The notes beneath the pieces were generated by a model. The model was not told where the DNA came from. It did not search any database and worked only from the letters and a program-made list of their open reading frames with translations. 64,000 nucleotides of DNA from Prinsepia uniflora (taxonomy: Eukaryota; Streptophyta; Magnoliopsida; Rosales; Rosaceae): contig CM064862.1 in assembly GCA_032719365.1 (NCBI GenBank), positions 81,713,628 to 81,777,627 on the forward strand, read 5' to 3'. How positions within the stretch are numbered: position 1 is the stretch's first letter; each line of letters opens with the position of its first letter. The translations under genes and the position numbers were made by a program. Positions 34,717 to 46,805 of the stretch are shown piece by piece.

Positions 34717-37700
34717 TTACTTGAGTACTGGTTTCTGCCGTGTTTTGGTAAATCGTATATCTCCGTTAAGAACCGAGCTAATAAACCTCTCTACTTCTTC
34801 TGTGGTCATTTCACCCTTAAACGCTGTAAACGTCCCCTTCCGAGGTTTGTAGGCTACCAAGAGCTTATCTAATGATTTAAATCCTGCTTTGTCAAACGCA
34901 TTCAAGAATGATGCCTGCTTTCCGCCATCCAAGAGAGTGTAGGAAATGGAATCCCTGCCGTCAGGTGAATTTTGTCGCCTTGATAGTGATTTCTGAGACA
35001 CCTGAAAGAAAAATTTACAAAGCAGATAAACAACAGATAACAAAAAGAGAATCGGGAATCGTGATGCTAATCTTTTGATGCCCATATGAAGATCACGGGG
35101 TTGAAGCTTCTATTGAAACAGGTACCCCGATGCAAGAAAAAGTATACTCACCATGTTCAAGGTTGATTCCAGGGTCTTTCTTCCTTTCAAAGATCTGAAA
35201 GCACCAATGATGCAAAGTGGAGTTTTCTCACCACAAAGAGCATCAAAATTAGACTCAGTGAGTACAGGTATCTGATTATCCCCTGAATCAGTCGGTGATT
35301 TCGTAGCCTGACTAGATGCTGCCTTCTTGCTCTTTTTCTCAAATCCTTTCAGTAAGGCACTGAGCTCATTAACTGCTGACTTCATATCTTTTATAGCAAT
35401 GCCTGTTTTTAAGACATGCTTCTCCCCATTTGAAAGCCAACCAACTATAGCTGGAAGTGTATCAACTCCTAGCTTCTTCACTGTTGGATCAGAAACATCA
35501 TGGACCTGCATGATCATTGAAATAATTTATTTTGTATGTAAAGAAGACAAACAAGCATAACTGAAAAAATGTAAGCTGAATGCAAATTACAAAAGCAGTT
35601 TTTCCCTGATAATCAGAAATACTTTATTCACTTTTTCGTGGAAGTACTAGAGTCATCATTACACCCCCTTTCATAATCAAAGATATATTTCTTCAGTCTT
35701 GTAAACAGATATTCAGGTTGAATATCGGGAAACTGTTATAATAAAAAGGCTTCAGTTCCTTCAAAAATTAATTAAAGGAATTGAAATCAAAGCCAAATAC
35801 AACAGAATATTCTTTATATTGAAAAGATTTATTAAAGGAAATTGAGATATGAAACCAACATACCTCTGCATCATAGAAAATAAACTGATTGTGATGCAAT
35901 CCGCTAAGGACACGCCAGATAACAGGTGTATCTTTCTTGGTGGAAAGAAGCACTACCGAAGGCAGTTTATTGAGTGTGACAGTGGACGACTCCAAATGCT
36001 TCAAGTTAACCCGTTTCGAAAACCTTGGCAGATGGCCTTGGGAAAAAGATTTCAAGGGTTTTGCTGCCCAATCACCATCATACTCAACCACAGAACCCTT
36101 TTCACTCAGTTTGTATGAATAAAGAAATACCCTAGGCATCCTGCGGGGATATATGCCAAGGTCCTTACAGAGAGATTGTTCCTTCTCACAATCTACACTA
36201 CCAACCTGGAATACGAAAAATGAGAGATGGGCATACATCGTGACTAATGGCAGATATGCTGGTAAATAATGCATAAGAATTTGAGCATACCTTTAAAGCT
36301 CCCTGCAGTGAACTGGCAACTTCCTCTATGATCGATTCAACATGTTGCTTTCCCTTCAATGAGGGCGTGTAAGATAACAAGAGCCATGTCATCCCTTGAT
36401 CAACTATTTCTTTCTTATAGATCTGAGAATTGATGGTCCTAGAGCTCATTGGAGAACTCCTAGACCCAGGTCCAGACCCAGCAGACCCACCAAAACCACC
36501 AAACTGACTTGCACCTCCAGGTTTACCCCCACCTCTGGGGTTACCCCCAAAAAAATTTGAAAAAATGTCTTCCATGCCAAAACCGAATGAACTTGGACCG
36601 CCAGGACCTCCAAAGGAAAAGGAGAATGATTGGGAACCTCCTTGCTCACCCATGCTCTGCCAGTCACTTGGTCTGTAGGTAAAGTCGTTGTGTCCTGGTC
36701 CACCATTTGTGAAGTAAGTATATCCACCTTGATCTCCAGGAGAACCACCTCCAAATCTAGGATTTCCCTTCTCATCTCCATACGTATCATAATTTTTCCT
36801 CTTCTCTTCATCAGATAAAATCTCATATGCTAATCAAAAAAGAAGAAACAAGTCGGCATTAGCTACATATTTATGAGGATGTGGCTACTACAACAGGATA
36901 GATATCAGGAACTAAATAAGCTACAACAAAAAAGGCAAGATGAAAGGAACAATAAATGAAGAAATTTCAGGAGTTATACCATTGTTTATCTCAGAAAACT
37001 TTGCTTGAGCTCCCTTACTTTTATTCTTGTCAGGGTGATATTGAAGAGAAAGCCTACAGGAATCATTCAAGATTCAAGTGAGCATGAGTAAGGTAAAAAA
37101 CATGGTTTCTGAGTTCACATTTTTCTTTAAGTAAATGGATAAGTACACAAACATAATGATACAATTTGAGATAGGAAATCATAAGTCACAGAACAGGACC
37201 TTACAACCTTCTAGGTAAAATAAATTAATAAGTTAAACAAAACTATCCTAAGAAAACGCAAAAACATTCCTGTTCCATTTTAGAGAAAACCAAGAAACCC
37301 TACTTAAATCTTAGTCAAAACTATTTTACTTTCAATTAGAAGGAACATACATTAGTCTCATAGTAACAGCTAACAAATTAGGCAAAGAAAGCAAGGCACT
37401 GCCTATTCTGACAACTACAATCATGTAAAGTTGCATTTATTCAAGATCTTCAAGCTACATTACAAACATAGCTGGGAAAACAGCAATCAGCACCTATCAT
37501 TCCCATTTGCCCAACATTACTACCAAGGCGCTCTCAAGTACATTTTTTACGGCTGGTTCCCATCAAATCAAACTACACCCCACCTCAACGACTGTTCCAT
37601 AGAGCAGGATTCAGGCCTGAAAATTTTAGTTCGGCACTTGGTCCAGCTCCGACCCAAAACGATAAAAAGGCTTTGCAGATACCATGACCATCCTTATTTA

Positions 37701-38377
37701 TGCATGCCCAGCTATTAAATGAGCATAGAGGTCACATTAAGTGTAAATACTTTCAATTCCCAGATAATGACCATCCCAATTCCCAAAAAAGAAGGAAAAA
37801 AATTATTCTACGTGATCAGCACAGAAATAAAGCAAGTTATGATCTCGCTTCTCATAAAGACATAGAGACATCAATATCCAAGCCAAGTAATTGCATTTTA
37901 AGGTCAAAGGACAATTACAAAGGGTTACTGGACATACTTGTGGAAAGCTTTCTGAATTTCACGCTGACTTGCATTCCGCTCAACTCCAAGAACCTGATAA
38001 GAATTTGAAATCAATTTATAAAAAATAAAAATAAAAAGAGTCAATAAATACAGAGCTAAACTTCAACTTTGTTCCTTTTGCACCGTGTCATTACAATTTC
38101 AAAACTATTCTTTCCAATTTCAAATTCAGCGAGGGTTTTGCTTCAAAAATTGTCAAAGAAAGATTTTTATTTTTATATCTCCAAATTCAAAGCCCATTTG
38201 TCCACATCCAATTCATTCACATTGGTCATGACATATTGGGGAAAGATATATATAAAGAAACAAAAAAGAAGACACCATCGAGAGCCAAACCTTGTAAGGG
38301 TCTAGAGTTTTTGCTTCCATGGTTAAGAGGAACAGCAACGCCGACAAGAAGATCCACAATACGGACCGGTTCTCCAT
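34717..38377 (-). CDS. ERDJ3A: ER-resident DnaJ protein ERDJ3A (TMS1-like)
   Basis: Seven exons, right to left: 38377-38291, 37993-37938, 37053-36980, 36829-36291, 36205-35864, 35505-35152, 35001-34717. All are GT-AG, all phases join, and the product is 578 residues. I chose ATG 38377 (MENRSV) because it gives a clean signal peptide (hydrophobic core WIFLSALLFLL, cleavage near residue 22). A J domain follows (about 26-90, HPD at 54-56 in QYHPDKNK), then a Gly/Phe-rich segment (about 95-200). The thioredoxin-like C-terminal half contains VGSVDCEKEQSLC but shows no CxxC pair. By family knowledge it is an ER-lumen co-chaperone that stimulates BiP; the Arabidopsis counterpart TMS1 is needed for pollen heat tolerance. 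No lesion seen. Introns 1 (about 0.3 kb), 2 (about 0.9 kb) and 5 (about 0.36 kb) are the longest. Confidence 0.95.
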
Positions 38378-38571
38378 ATTGGAATCGAAATTCACACTCA
38401 GATTTTTCGGCTGCGAGCTTCCTAGTGTTGCAGATTTGCGTTTTCTTTTCTCCTTGGAGCAAATGAGAGAAACAGAGAGAGGGGGAGAAGATTGAAATTG
38501 AGGGCTTATAAACGATGTCGCGGGTAGAAAGGAATCCAGATACTTCGTGTGTGTTCATAAGGCCGTTCGAT

Positions 38572-38625
38572 CCACGTGGCACTATGACGTGTTCCCACGC
38601 AAACTGACCAATCATATTTTAGAGT
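38572..38625 (-). promoter_or_regulatory. G-box, ACGTCA and CCAAT cluster upstream of ERDJ3A
   Basis: About 195-245 bp upstream of ATG 38377 lie CCACGTGG (38572-38579), TGACGTG (about 38585) and, further upstream for this gene, ACCAATCA (about 38608). On the minus strand the order is ATTGG, CGTGGG, ACGTCAT, CCACGTGG. ACGT-core plus CCAAT combinations resemble plant ER-stress elements bound by bZIP28/bZIP60 with NF-Y, fitting an ER chaperone gene. Spacing does not match the textbook ERSE exactly, so function is inference. Confidence 0.4.
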
Positions 38626-38629
38626 TCTT

Positions 38630-39243
38630 TGGCGTGTTAAGGAACACGCTACCACGCGCGTCGGTTCTTAGGTGGTTCGGCGTAGAAGAAGGCTATCCGG
38701 GCCATGATGCATGATGCATGATGCATGATGACAAACTAACTTCTCTCTTTCGACCAAAAAAAAAAAAAAAACTAAACGTAATTTACTAAGGCAAAATTAG
38801 AACTATTAAATTTTATTTAAATTTTATAAATAGTCTATAAATTTTACTACTAATTTTTTTTCAACTCTAAATTTTAAGGCTTATTATTGAAAATACTCCT
38901 CTAATCGAATATTGAATAACACTTTACTTCCCGAGTCGGATTTAGTTCCAATGTGATGTTAGAACTGTACTTTTATTACCTCTGTTACTCCATTTTGTTA
39001 CCTAACTTACTAATACCATTAATACTACTTATGTGTCAAGCAAGGATTGATGGTTTAATTATTTTGTAAAAAAATATTAAAATTAAAATTTTTAAAAATA
39101 AAAATTGAAGAAGGACGAATATGATGAATAGTAAATTGAATCTGAATTTTTTTCAATCCATTCTCAACCTTCAAATCCAATCCAATCTGGTTTTTCATCA
39201 TCTTCATCTTCTTTTTCTTTTTCTTCATCTAATTAGGATTTTG
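38630..39243. other. Intergenic between ERDJ3A and the retrotransposon block
   Basis: AT-rich, no gene. A 7-bp tandem repeat ATGATGC (about 3.5 copies, 38704-38730) creates overlapping CATGCA motifs, and a poly-A tract follows at about 38757-38771. Confidence 0.5.
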
Positions 39244-41740
39244 TGACACGACCCATCTCAATCCCCCCGGTATTATCGCGGGATGTGTCATGCTCCCGTC
39301 TGACACGAACAAGGGATAACTCAAAACCTCAGCCCGTTCGGGGCTTCCAGAGCGCGCCAGGATCGGTTGAGGAGTGTGATGTCTCGATCTCTGCTACAGC
39401 CTGCATCTGTGATCAACCTAAAGGGCATTAAAACCATTAAAAACTGTGAGTAGATGAAAATAAATAGTTTAATAAAAACACATTTCATAAGAATACATTT
39501 ATGCCCTTCACTAAAAAGCATGCATAACCATTTACTTAAATAAATTATTAGAGTCTTAGCCCAAAAACCGTAAATCCAAACATATGTGGGAACTCAACCC
39601 AAAACTATAGAATACCAGCATCCGTAAATCCAGAACCAAGTGGGCCACTGCCAAAATCCATAAACACGAAAATACCATTTCATAAATTCAATCATTCATG
39701 TTTACCAAATACTCATCCTCGGCATCCCAGATGCCTAGCGTCCTAGACGCTTGACGTCCCAAACGTCATATCTCACGGTCAAAGCAACGCGTGCTGCCCG
39801 GGGTCTCTCCGGGTCCATATCTCTGACATCTCAGATGTCTGACGTCTCAGACGTACAATCATAGCAATCCTGCTCCTAAGTCACTATACGGTCCGGTTGC
39901 TCCGTATAATGACCCCTCACAGACAATGCACCGTGACTTCCCTAGTGTCCCAGACATCTGGAGGAGACCATCCACATATCCTCGTATCAAGATAGTATAT
40001 GGAAAACTGTTTTATAAAGCCATTTCAAAACATCTCAAAAAGCCCTGCCCGGAACTTCCATCAAACCATCGCAAATCCAGAAATCCAAATACTCAAATTC
40101 AAATCCATTTTATGGGTATCCGAACTCGAAATCACATTTATAAACCACAAATGGGACTCATGCCCGATATCATAATCAACTGAGCCTCAAGCCCGATCAA
40201 GTCAACCAACTAGGCCCCTAGCCCGATGCCTTATTAAATCAAATGGACTCCAAGTCCGATAGTTCGTAAATCAAATGGGTCTCAAACCTGATTCCATATT
40301 TCCAAATCCAAAATCATACCATTGAACCACTATTAAAATCACAATCACGTAGAAATACAGTATAAAATCGTAAACCTCGAAATACGTGTAAATACGAAAT
40401 TACCTCGAAATATGTGCAATCATGTAAATCACCAATAGTACAATCATCATTATAGAAATCACATATATAAAACATATAAAACAGTTATGCATGCATCACA
40501 GTTTAGAAAACAAAGTCCACTCACAAACTGTCCTACGTTGCCACCTCGATATGCATGCTAGTGTTCCCGGCCTAAATCACCATCCACAGAATATCTGAAC
40601 CTGTCCAAATCATATTAGAGGGTTACTAACTACTTCAATAACTTCTCATTAAATCCTCGTAAGTTTTTGGGATTTTTAAACGTATTTTTCATAGACTTTA
40701 AACCTTCGGACACCCAAAACTACCCCGAAACGTTGTCTGGTCGACACGAAACCAGTCCCAAAATGTTCGTTACATCGAAAATATGATTTCATATGTTGAT
40801 CACATGTCCCAGAAGTGCCCCACGCATCCTCACGCGCCACCCAAAGGCACTGCGCGTGTGGTCCATGCACCAGTGTACTATTCATCTTCAACCATGGTTA
40901 AACCGGTCTGAACCGATTCTCTGCAATTTCGGTTCAACCGGACCGACGAGGACGGTTTTCCCCATTTTCCCCATCTTTTTAAGTCCTTTTAATTCCTATA
41001 GCTTCGTCCTTCCATTTCCTAATGATCTAACTACTCAAATCATTGAAATAAAACCCCTGACTCGCCTTCCCGATCGAAGAACAATATCCAAACTTTCCTC
41101 CTATGTTTTCGGCCACCACAGACCACCTCCAACCTTGATTCCAAGCCCACTCAATTCGTTTGACCCTCAGAAACCATTTCCAATTGTTAGAATCGATCAA
41201 CAAGCACTAAAACTGAGTTCACCATTTTTGAAGTTTAAACAGAGTTTCAGGGTGTTACCTCTGAACTGGGCCACCGTGCACGCCAGTCGACACTGTTGGT
41301 ACCACCGTAATCGCCTCACATCACTCTTAAACTTTCGTTCATAGTCCAAGGACGATAAATTAGGATTTGGAGGTGTTTGTGAGGAATTTGGGTTTACAGT
41401 TTAGCAGAAATGGTGAGGATGTTCGATGATAAAGATGATGATGATGGATGAACGGTGAGGATGAAAGAGATTAGGGAATAAAATAATTAAATTAACCAAT
41501 GGGAGGAAAGATCCATATTTTAGGGAATGCCACCCATGGGGTGAGTGACAAGTGTCACTCATCCAAGGGCCTTACACAAAATATCAGCCAATCAGATTTA
41601 AAATAATATTTAATTTGAATCCCGAGACGTAAGTTTCCAATTTTGATCCTGAGACCATAACTTCTCTGTTTGACGTCTGATTTCGACGTGCCGCCTGTCT
41701 ACGGACTCGTGAAGTCTCGATCTACGTCACACTCATTGGT
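39244..41740 (-). repeat. Truncated LTR D (Ty3/gypsy), minus orientation
   Basis: The minus-strand end is GGGTCGTGTCA at 39244. It contains the candidate leader intron (donor GTGAGTGGAC from 40524, acceptor CCCTTTAG at 39418), CYYAR-loop hairpins (39721-39767, 39825-39854) and GGACT-CCA-AGTCC type hairpins (40110-40290). A decayed TGACGT motif lies near 41715. It lacks its TGTAACGACC start and abuts LTR 1 head-to-head. It is about 85-90% similar by eye to 61709-62921. No primer site or coding region adjoins, so it is a solo or truncated LTR. Confidence 0.85.
39721..39854 (-). repeat. 16-nt-period hairpin cluster in LTR D
   Basis: GGCAT-CCCAG-ATGCC (39721-39735), AGCGT-CCTAG-ACGCT (39737-39751), GACGT-CCCAA-ACGTC (39753-39767), GACAT-CTCAG-ATGTC (39825-39839), GACGT-CTCAG-ACGT (39841-39854). 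Each has a 5-bp stem and a CYYAR loop, with one spacer base giving a strict 16-nt period within each run. Confidence 0.92.
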
Positions 41741-41756
41741 CCTCATACGTTCGACC

Positions 41757-44687
41757 CGTCCCATAAACTGGGATTAGATTAGTGGTTGATGACGAATTAG
41801 TGAAGTTAATCAGTGATTAGTTGGATACGTTCGGACGGACAGTGCGAAATGACAATTTTCCCCTGGAATTGGGCAATTAGTTGACTTTTAGTTCAAATGG
41901 TCAAATGGAATTTGACCAATGACCGTGACGTAGTTCGAGACGTCACGAGTTTATCGACAGGTGGCACGTCCGATTCCGACATCCGAGGAGGAAGTTATGA
42001 CGTCCGGAGGTTTGAGGGTACTTTGGTAATTTCGTTAAAAATGGGTAATTTGTTAACCTTTCATACAACATGGAATTTTCATGAACTTCGAGGACTGTTA
42101 GGATGGTCTCAATGCCCCGAGTACAACGACAGACGGCACATCATCATCGGACTTTGGATGAGTTAGTTACGGGTCTAATCGTACGAAGGGCATTTTGGCA
42201 ATTTTGCCTTAAGAGCATTTTGGTCATTTGGCTAGCATTGGGATTAGTGCCCAGTGATCAGGGGACACTTGACAATTTCAAAACACTTTCCCACAGAAAG
42301 GGTGACACTTAGCCCTCTGGAAACTTGTGGAACATTGGATGACCGCCTTATTTTCTTTCAAACCGAAGTTGTGCACGGGTTGGAAAACAGGGGATCGGAA
42401 TAGCTAAGGCTGTGCGTGTAAGTGAAACAAGCCAAATTCTCCTCAGTTGAGAGTAGTGTGTGAAGGAATTGGTGGAAATCGACGAGGAGAGGTTGGTGCC
42501 ACCGTGAAGACCGTCGTGGGTGGCGATTTCAAAAAGGGAATTATGTGCAACCCGTGAAGTTCACTTGATACAATCACCTTCCAACCTCAAATTTTGGCCA
42601 TAACATATGAAGGAATGTGAAAAAAGGGGCTTAGACACGCGGGGTGGTGCCCACGGCAGCGAACGGCTACGGTGGTAAGCTGTATTGCAGTAAACGGTTA
42701 AATTGAATTCAAAAATGGTCAATCACGATTTAGTGTTTGTTGGTTAATTTTGTTGTTTGGAAATGTTTCTAGAGATTACATAGGTTGTTTTGGAATTGGT
42801 AACAGGGAAATAGGAGGCTGGAAACATGAGAAAACGTTGGAGGAAGAACGGTGTTTGAAGGTTCATTGAGCAGGTAATAAACATGTTCTAATTTCATGAT
42901 TTAATTAGCTAAAACATCTGTAGGAATTGGGACGAAGCAAGTGGACTAAACGAAATCGAGAAAGATGCAAAAACCCGTGAAAACGGTGACCGCCGGTTCG
43001 ACCGGACCGGTCTGAACCGTACCGATCTGGACCCGATTCGGCTAGAAATTAAAGATGAACAGTGTATGGACCATGAGGCCCATGCGCAGCCCATTTGGAC
43101 TGCGCGTATGGGCGCGTGGCATAGTTTTCGAGGAAGGTTCCAACATGACTTTTTATCGTATCGACGTAACGAACATTTTGGCCCTGGTCTCGAGTCGATC
43201 GGACATCGTCTAGATATGTTTCGGGAGGTCCGAAGGTTTTAGGCCTCGATTAAAACTAATTAAAAATACGGGAAAATTATGGGGCTTTAGTGTGACCATT
43301 GTGAAGTAGTTAGTGACCTTAGCATGGGATTTGGACAAGTTCGGGAAAGCCGAGGATAGCAAAATGGCCGGGAACAGCTTAAGTGCACGCGTATCGAGGC
43401 GACGTCAGAATGGTCTGTGAGTGGACTTTGCTTTCTAACTCATGATGCTTGCATATATGTTTTTATATGTTTTCTATACGTAATCCTATGCTTTGATTTA
43501 TGATCTTAATGGTTTACGATTTTTGCACGTTTTACGAGATTTCGGATGATCTTGTGATTTGATCATGGTTTTAACGATTTGATTTTGGGATTTCAAATAT
43601 GGTTTGATTTTGAGGATTTGAAATGGATTTTGGAAAAGTAATTTTGGGCTTGGAGCCCTGTTCATGTGATTTCGGTTTTGAAACTGGATTTCGGCAATGA
43701 GATTTCAAATTTGGTTTTCGAGATTTGGAAAGGAAGTCTGGATTTGGGTTCGAGACAGTGGTTCCGGATGCTAGCTTACGAAATCATTGTTGAGAATTCG
43801 AATGTGGAATTTCGATGGTTTTCACTATTGCTTGAAAAATGGTTTTGGGTTTAAAGACCCGAAAAAGAAAAGAAAAACCGTTGGATCTAGTTTTGAGTTT
43901 AAAGACTCGGATTGATTGACGGGGGGAGGGCCCTGGATTGATAAGTTTTAAGTTTGAAGACTCGGTATATGTTTTGAGTTTAAAGACTCGGTGATTATGA
44001 TACCCCCCGAGGCATGTGATTGTGTTTTGAGTTTAAAGACTCGTTGATATCCCGGGAAGGCCTGATTATTGTGCATGGTTTTGAGTTTAAAGTCTCGGGC
44101 GCACTTGAGATCCAGTAAACTTGTATGATTGATATTTTTCACTAGTTTTTCACTGGTTTTCAGATGTTTTGGGCAGTGGCCCGGATGAGATGGATTTGAT
44201 GAGTTTTGGACTGAGTTCCCGTATTTGAGACTTATTTGTGATTTGAGGCTGAGGCTTGGATTTGAATGACGAATTTGATTTGGGTTTTCAACAATGGTTT
44301 TTGATATGAATGGTTTCATGACGTGTATTGATATGCATGCATTGGTTTTTAAATGGAGTGTATAATTGTAATTGTTTTATTGAACTGCTTTTGAACTTAT
44401 ACTTTATTTTTGTCCACTCACCGTCTTTTCATGTTTTCGATACCCTCCAGGTTGTTGCGGTGCGGGCTGTTGATCGAGAGAGATGGAGACATCACACGTA
44501 CGATCCACAATAGATTCTGTGCACTCTAGGAAGTCCGGATGTTGTAGGTTGGTTGAATCGAGAATCCCTTGTCCGACTTATGTGTCACATGGAGGTCGGA
44601 CGTCGGTTTAGCCTTCGTGTCATGCGTAAGTTGGACGGGAGCAGGATTTAGCCCTTAATCCCGGGGGATTAGGGGTGGGTCCTGACA
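41757..44687 (+). repeat. LTR 1 (Ty3/gypsy), plus orientation, 5' truncated by a few bases
   Basis: From CGACCCGTCC near 41763 it follows LTR 2 closely (GGGATTAGATTAGTGGTT and onward) and ends GGGTCCTGACA at 44687, before a primer-binding site. It contains TGACGT-N8-ACGTCA (41926-41945), GTGAGTGGAC (43417), the GRGT-TTAAAG-ACYC array (43845-44100), TGCATGCA (about 44335), GTCCACTCAC (44412) and a CCCTCCAG|G acceptor-like site at 44450. Its last 200 bp differ from LTR 2, so the two are relatives rather than a fresh pair. Confidence 0.85.
43845..44100 (+). repeat. GRGT-TTAAAG-ACYC hairpin array in LTR 1
   Basis: GGGTTTAAAGACCC once, then several GAGTTTAAAGACTC units with one AGTTTGAAGACT variant and a last unit with a broken arm (GAGTTTAAAGTCTC). 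The stem changes A-T to G-C in step. Confidence 0.85.
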
Positions 44688-46805
44688 ATTGGTATCAGAG
44701 CGAGGTTTCGTATGTTCTGCGCGAGGTTTGGTTCCCAGAGTCATTGGTTCGTCGACTTGGGTGGTATGATGCTAATGTGGATGTGATGTCTCGACGAGGA
44801 ACAGCCCGTCAGCAACTTGGATGCGATAGTGATAGTACGTTCGTTGTGGTTAGTTAGCAGTGATTGTTAGTGTCAGACTGCTAATCGCTCGATACACGGT
44901 ACGAGGTATGACGTACGTCAGTTTAGGGCCGAAACGGTTAGCGCGTTGGCGCTGGTTTTGCTTGATGGATGGACAATAGGATCAGAGATACGCCAGCAGG
45001 AGTAACCTGAATGGTAGCCAGTGAGCTACGGATGAGTAAGTTGGTCGGCCTATGCGGCCCGAGAGTAGCAAGTTGAGTTAGTGAGATATGTGGGCCAAGG
45101 AGGCCGGTTGATGGTGGCCAGTTGGGCCGGATGGTGTTTGGATGTTGATAGTATGGATTTGTGACCATTTGGTCTGATTGTTCAAGCTTGGACTTGTACA
45201 ACTACGAGTAGCTGAATGCCTTGAGTAGCAGGGTTTTGGAACTATTTTGAGATTCGAGGGATTTCCCCCCCCCCCCCCCCCCCCTTGCGATGGATACTGG
45301 TTGATGTTGGTGAGTAGAGTTACGATATAGGAATGGTCTTGGTCTGGCGTGACGACCCGAGTGGTAAGGTTGTGGTGAACCAGTGACGGTTGCGGGTTGG
45401 GATAACCCGGACGATAAGGATGATTTGAGAAACCCTGTGGGAGGACTAGGGCTGGATTGTGAGTTCCTTGGAGAGGAACCTAGAGGAAGTGCATAGTGTC
45501 GGACACCTGAGTTGGTGGTTGTGGCTTGGGCCAACTTACGGCCGGAATGGGATGGTGCTGCTAGGCGCAGCCGAGGTGGTGAATAGGTTGATGTGTGTAG
45601 TGAGTGTCAAGACCGAGTGTTAGATGGGTTATGGTCGTTGTAATGACCCGATTAAGGACCATCATAAGTTCTGTTGTAGAATGACGGAAGGAAGCCGAGA
45701 AGGAGTGACCACGATGGATCGATACGAGGTTATTGACGAGAACCCATAATCTTGACGTGTGGTATGCTAGATTGATAGGGACGAGACGTGGGATTCACTT
45801 AGGAGTGAGTGGATCGAGACTGGGTCGTTTCTGGCTCAAGAGTGAGTAATTGTGGAACATGAGGGTTCTAGGCGAGACAGAGGGTGGATATGCTGGACGT
45901 ATGACTAAGGAGGTTTGTCTGCCCTAGAGTTACACTGTGAAGGTGCCGGGTACACTCTGATGTTTTTGGTTGGACCTTGAATGATCGGCGTAGTTTTGAT
46001 ATAATGGATTTTAAGAGAGCATGTGGATTGGATCTGGTGATCTAGAGTGATCTGTTGATGATTACTGATTTGAGCTGGATGCTCCGAGCCATGAGTGGTT
46101 GGTGGGACCCTGACTTTGAGATGTTGATCACGGTTGAACCAATTTATATTAGGGTCCAGTCATAGAAAGATAAAATGGGACGTGAGCAGTATTTTCACAG
46201 GTTGATTGTGTTAGTGGTTAGTGGAACTACTGGTGAGTTGATTGGCTAAATTAGGGGTTTGGACAAGTATGTTGTAACTCCGGTAAGATCGGCACGGATT
46301 GCTGACGAATGTAGAATAGAACGTTCCATGACTCTTGATGCATAGGAGTTCCGAGACCGGTAGATGCTGTCTTGTGAATGGGTATATTTGAGATTTGTGT
46401 TGTTGACGACGGACTCATATGTGTACTGGAACGTTAGTACGAGATACGCCCGACTCAAAAAGGAGTCGGAAGGGTTGGAATCGGTAGCTGTGGAGTTGTG
46501 GCGTACGTAGGGTTAGGATAGCCATGAGTGTCGGCTGGAGAAACGTTAGAAGTACCTTGAATACAAAGTTCGAAAAGTATTGACCCCGAGAAGGATGGAA
46601 TAATTCGCCAGATGGACTGAAACTTTGTAAATGGTTTGTTTGCCGAGTTGGGTGACAGTTTGGGAACTGTCCGGTTATTTTGGATTGACAGAAGATGGAC
46701 ATTGGGTAAGAGACCCAGGGGTGGGACCAGTTAGATTTCTCCCAATTAGTTACGAAAGTACGAGATTCGGAATTTCGGGGACGAAATTCATTAAGGGGGG
46801 TAGAA
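44688..46805 (+). mobile_element. Decayed, deleted internal region between LTR 1 and LTR 2
   Basis: It starts with primer-binding site TGGTATCAGAGC (44690-44701). A short gag-like start MSRRGTARQQLG follows near 44788. It ends with GAATTTCGGGGACGAAATTC and a polypurine run before TGTAGCGACC (46806). Only about 2.1 kb remains where an intact gypsy element would have about 5 kb, and no pol domain is readable. A 20-base C homopolymer lies at 45265-45284. Confidence 0.75.
45265..45284. repeat. Poly-C tract (20 C)
   Basis: An uninterrupted run of C within the decayed internal region. The true length is likely uncertain because such runs are hard to sequence. Confidence 0.9.

Noticed and set aside
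38213..38395. Start of ERDJ3A at 38395
   Set aside because: The codon is GTG; ATG 38377 in the same frame gives a normal signal peptide.
44675..44857. tRNA-like TGGTATCAGAGC stretch as part of a tRNA gene
   Set aside because: Only the complement of the tRNA 3' end is present; it is the retrotransposon primer-binding site.
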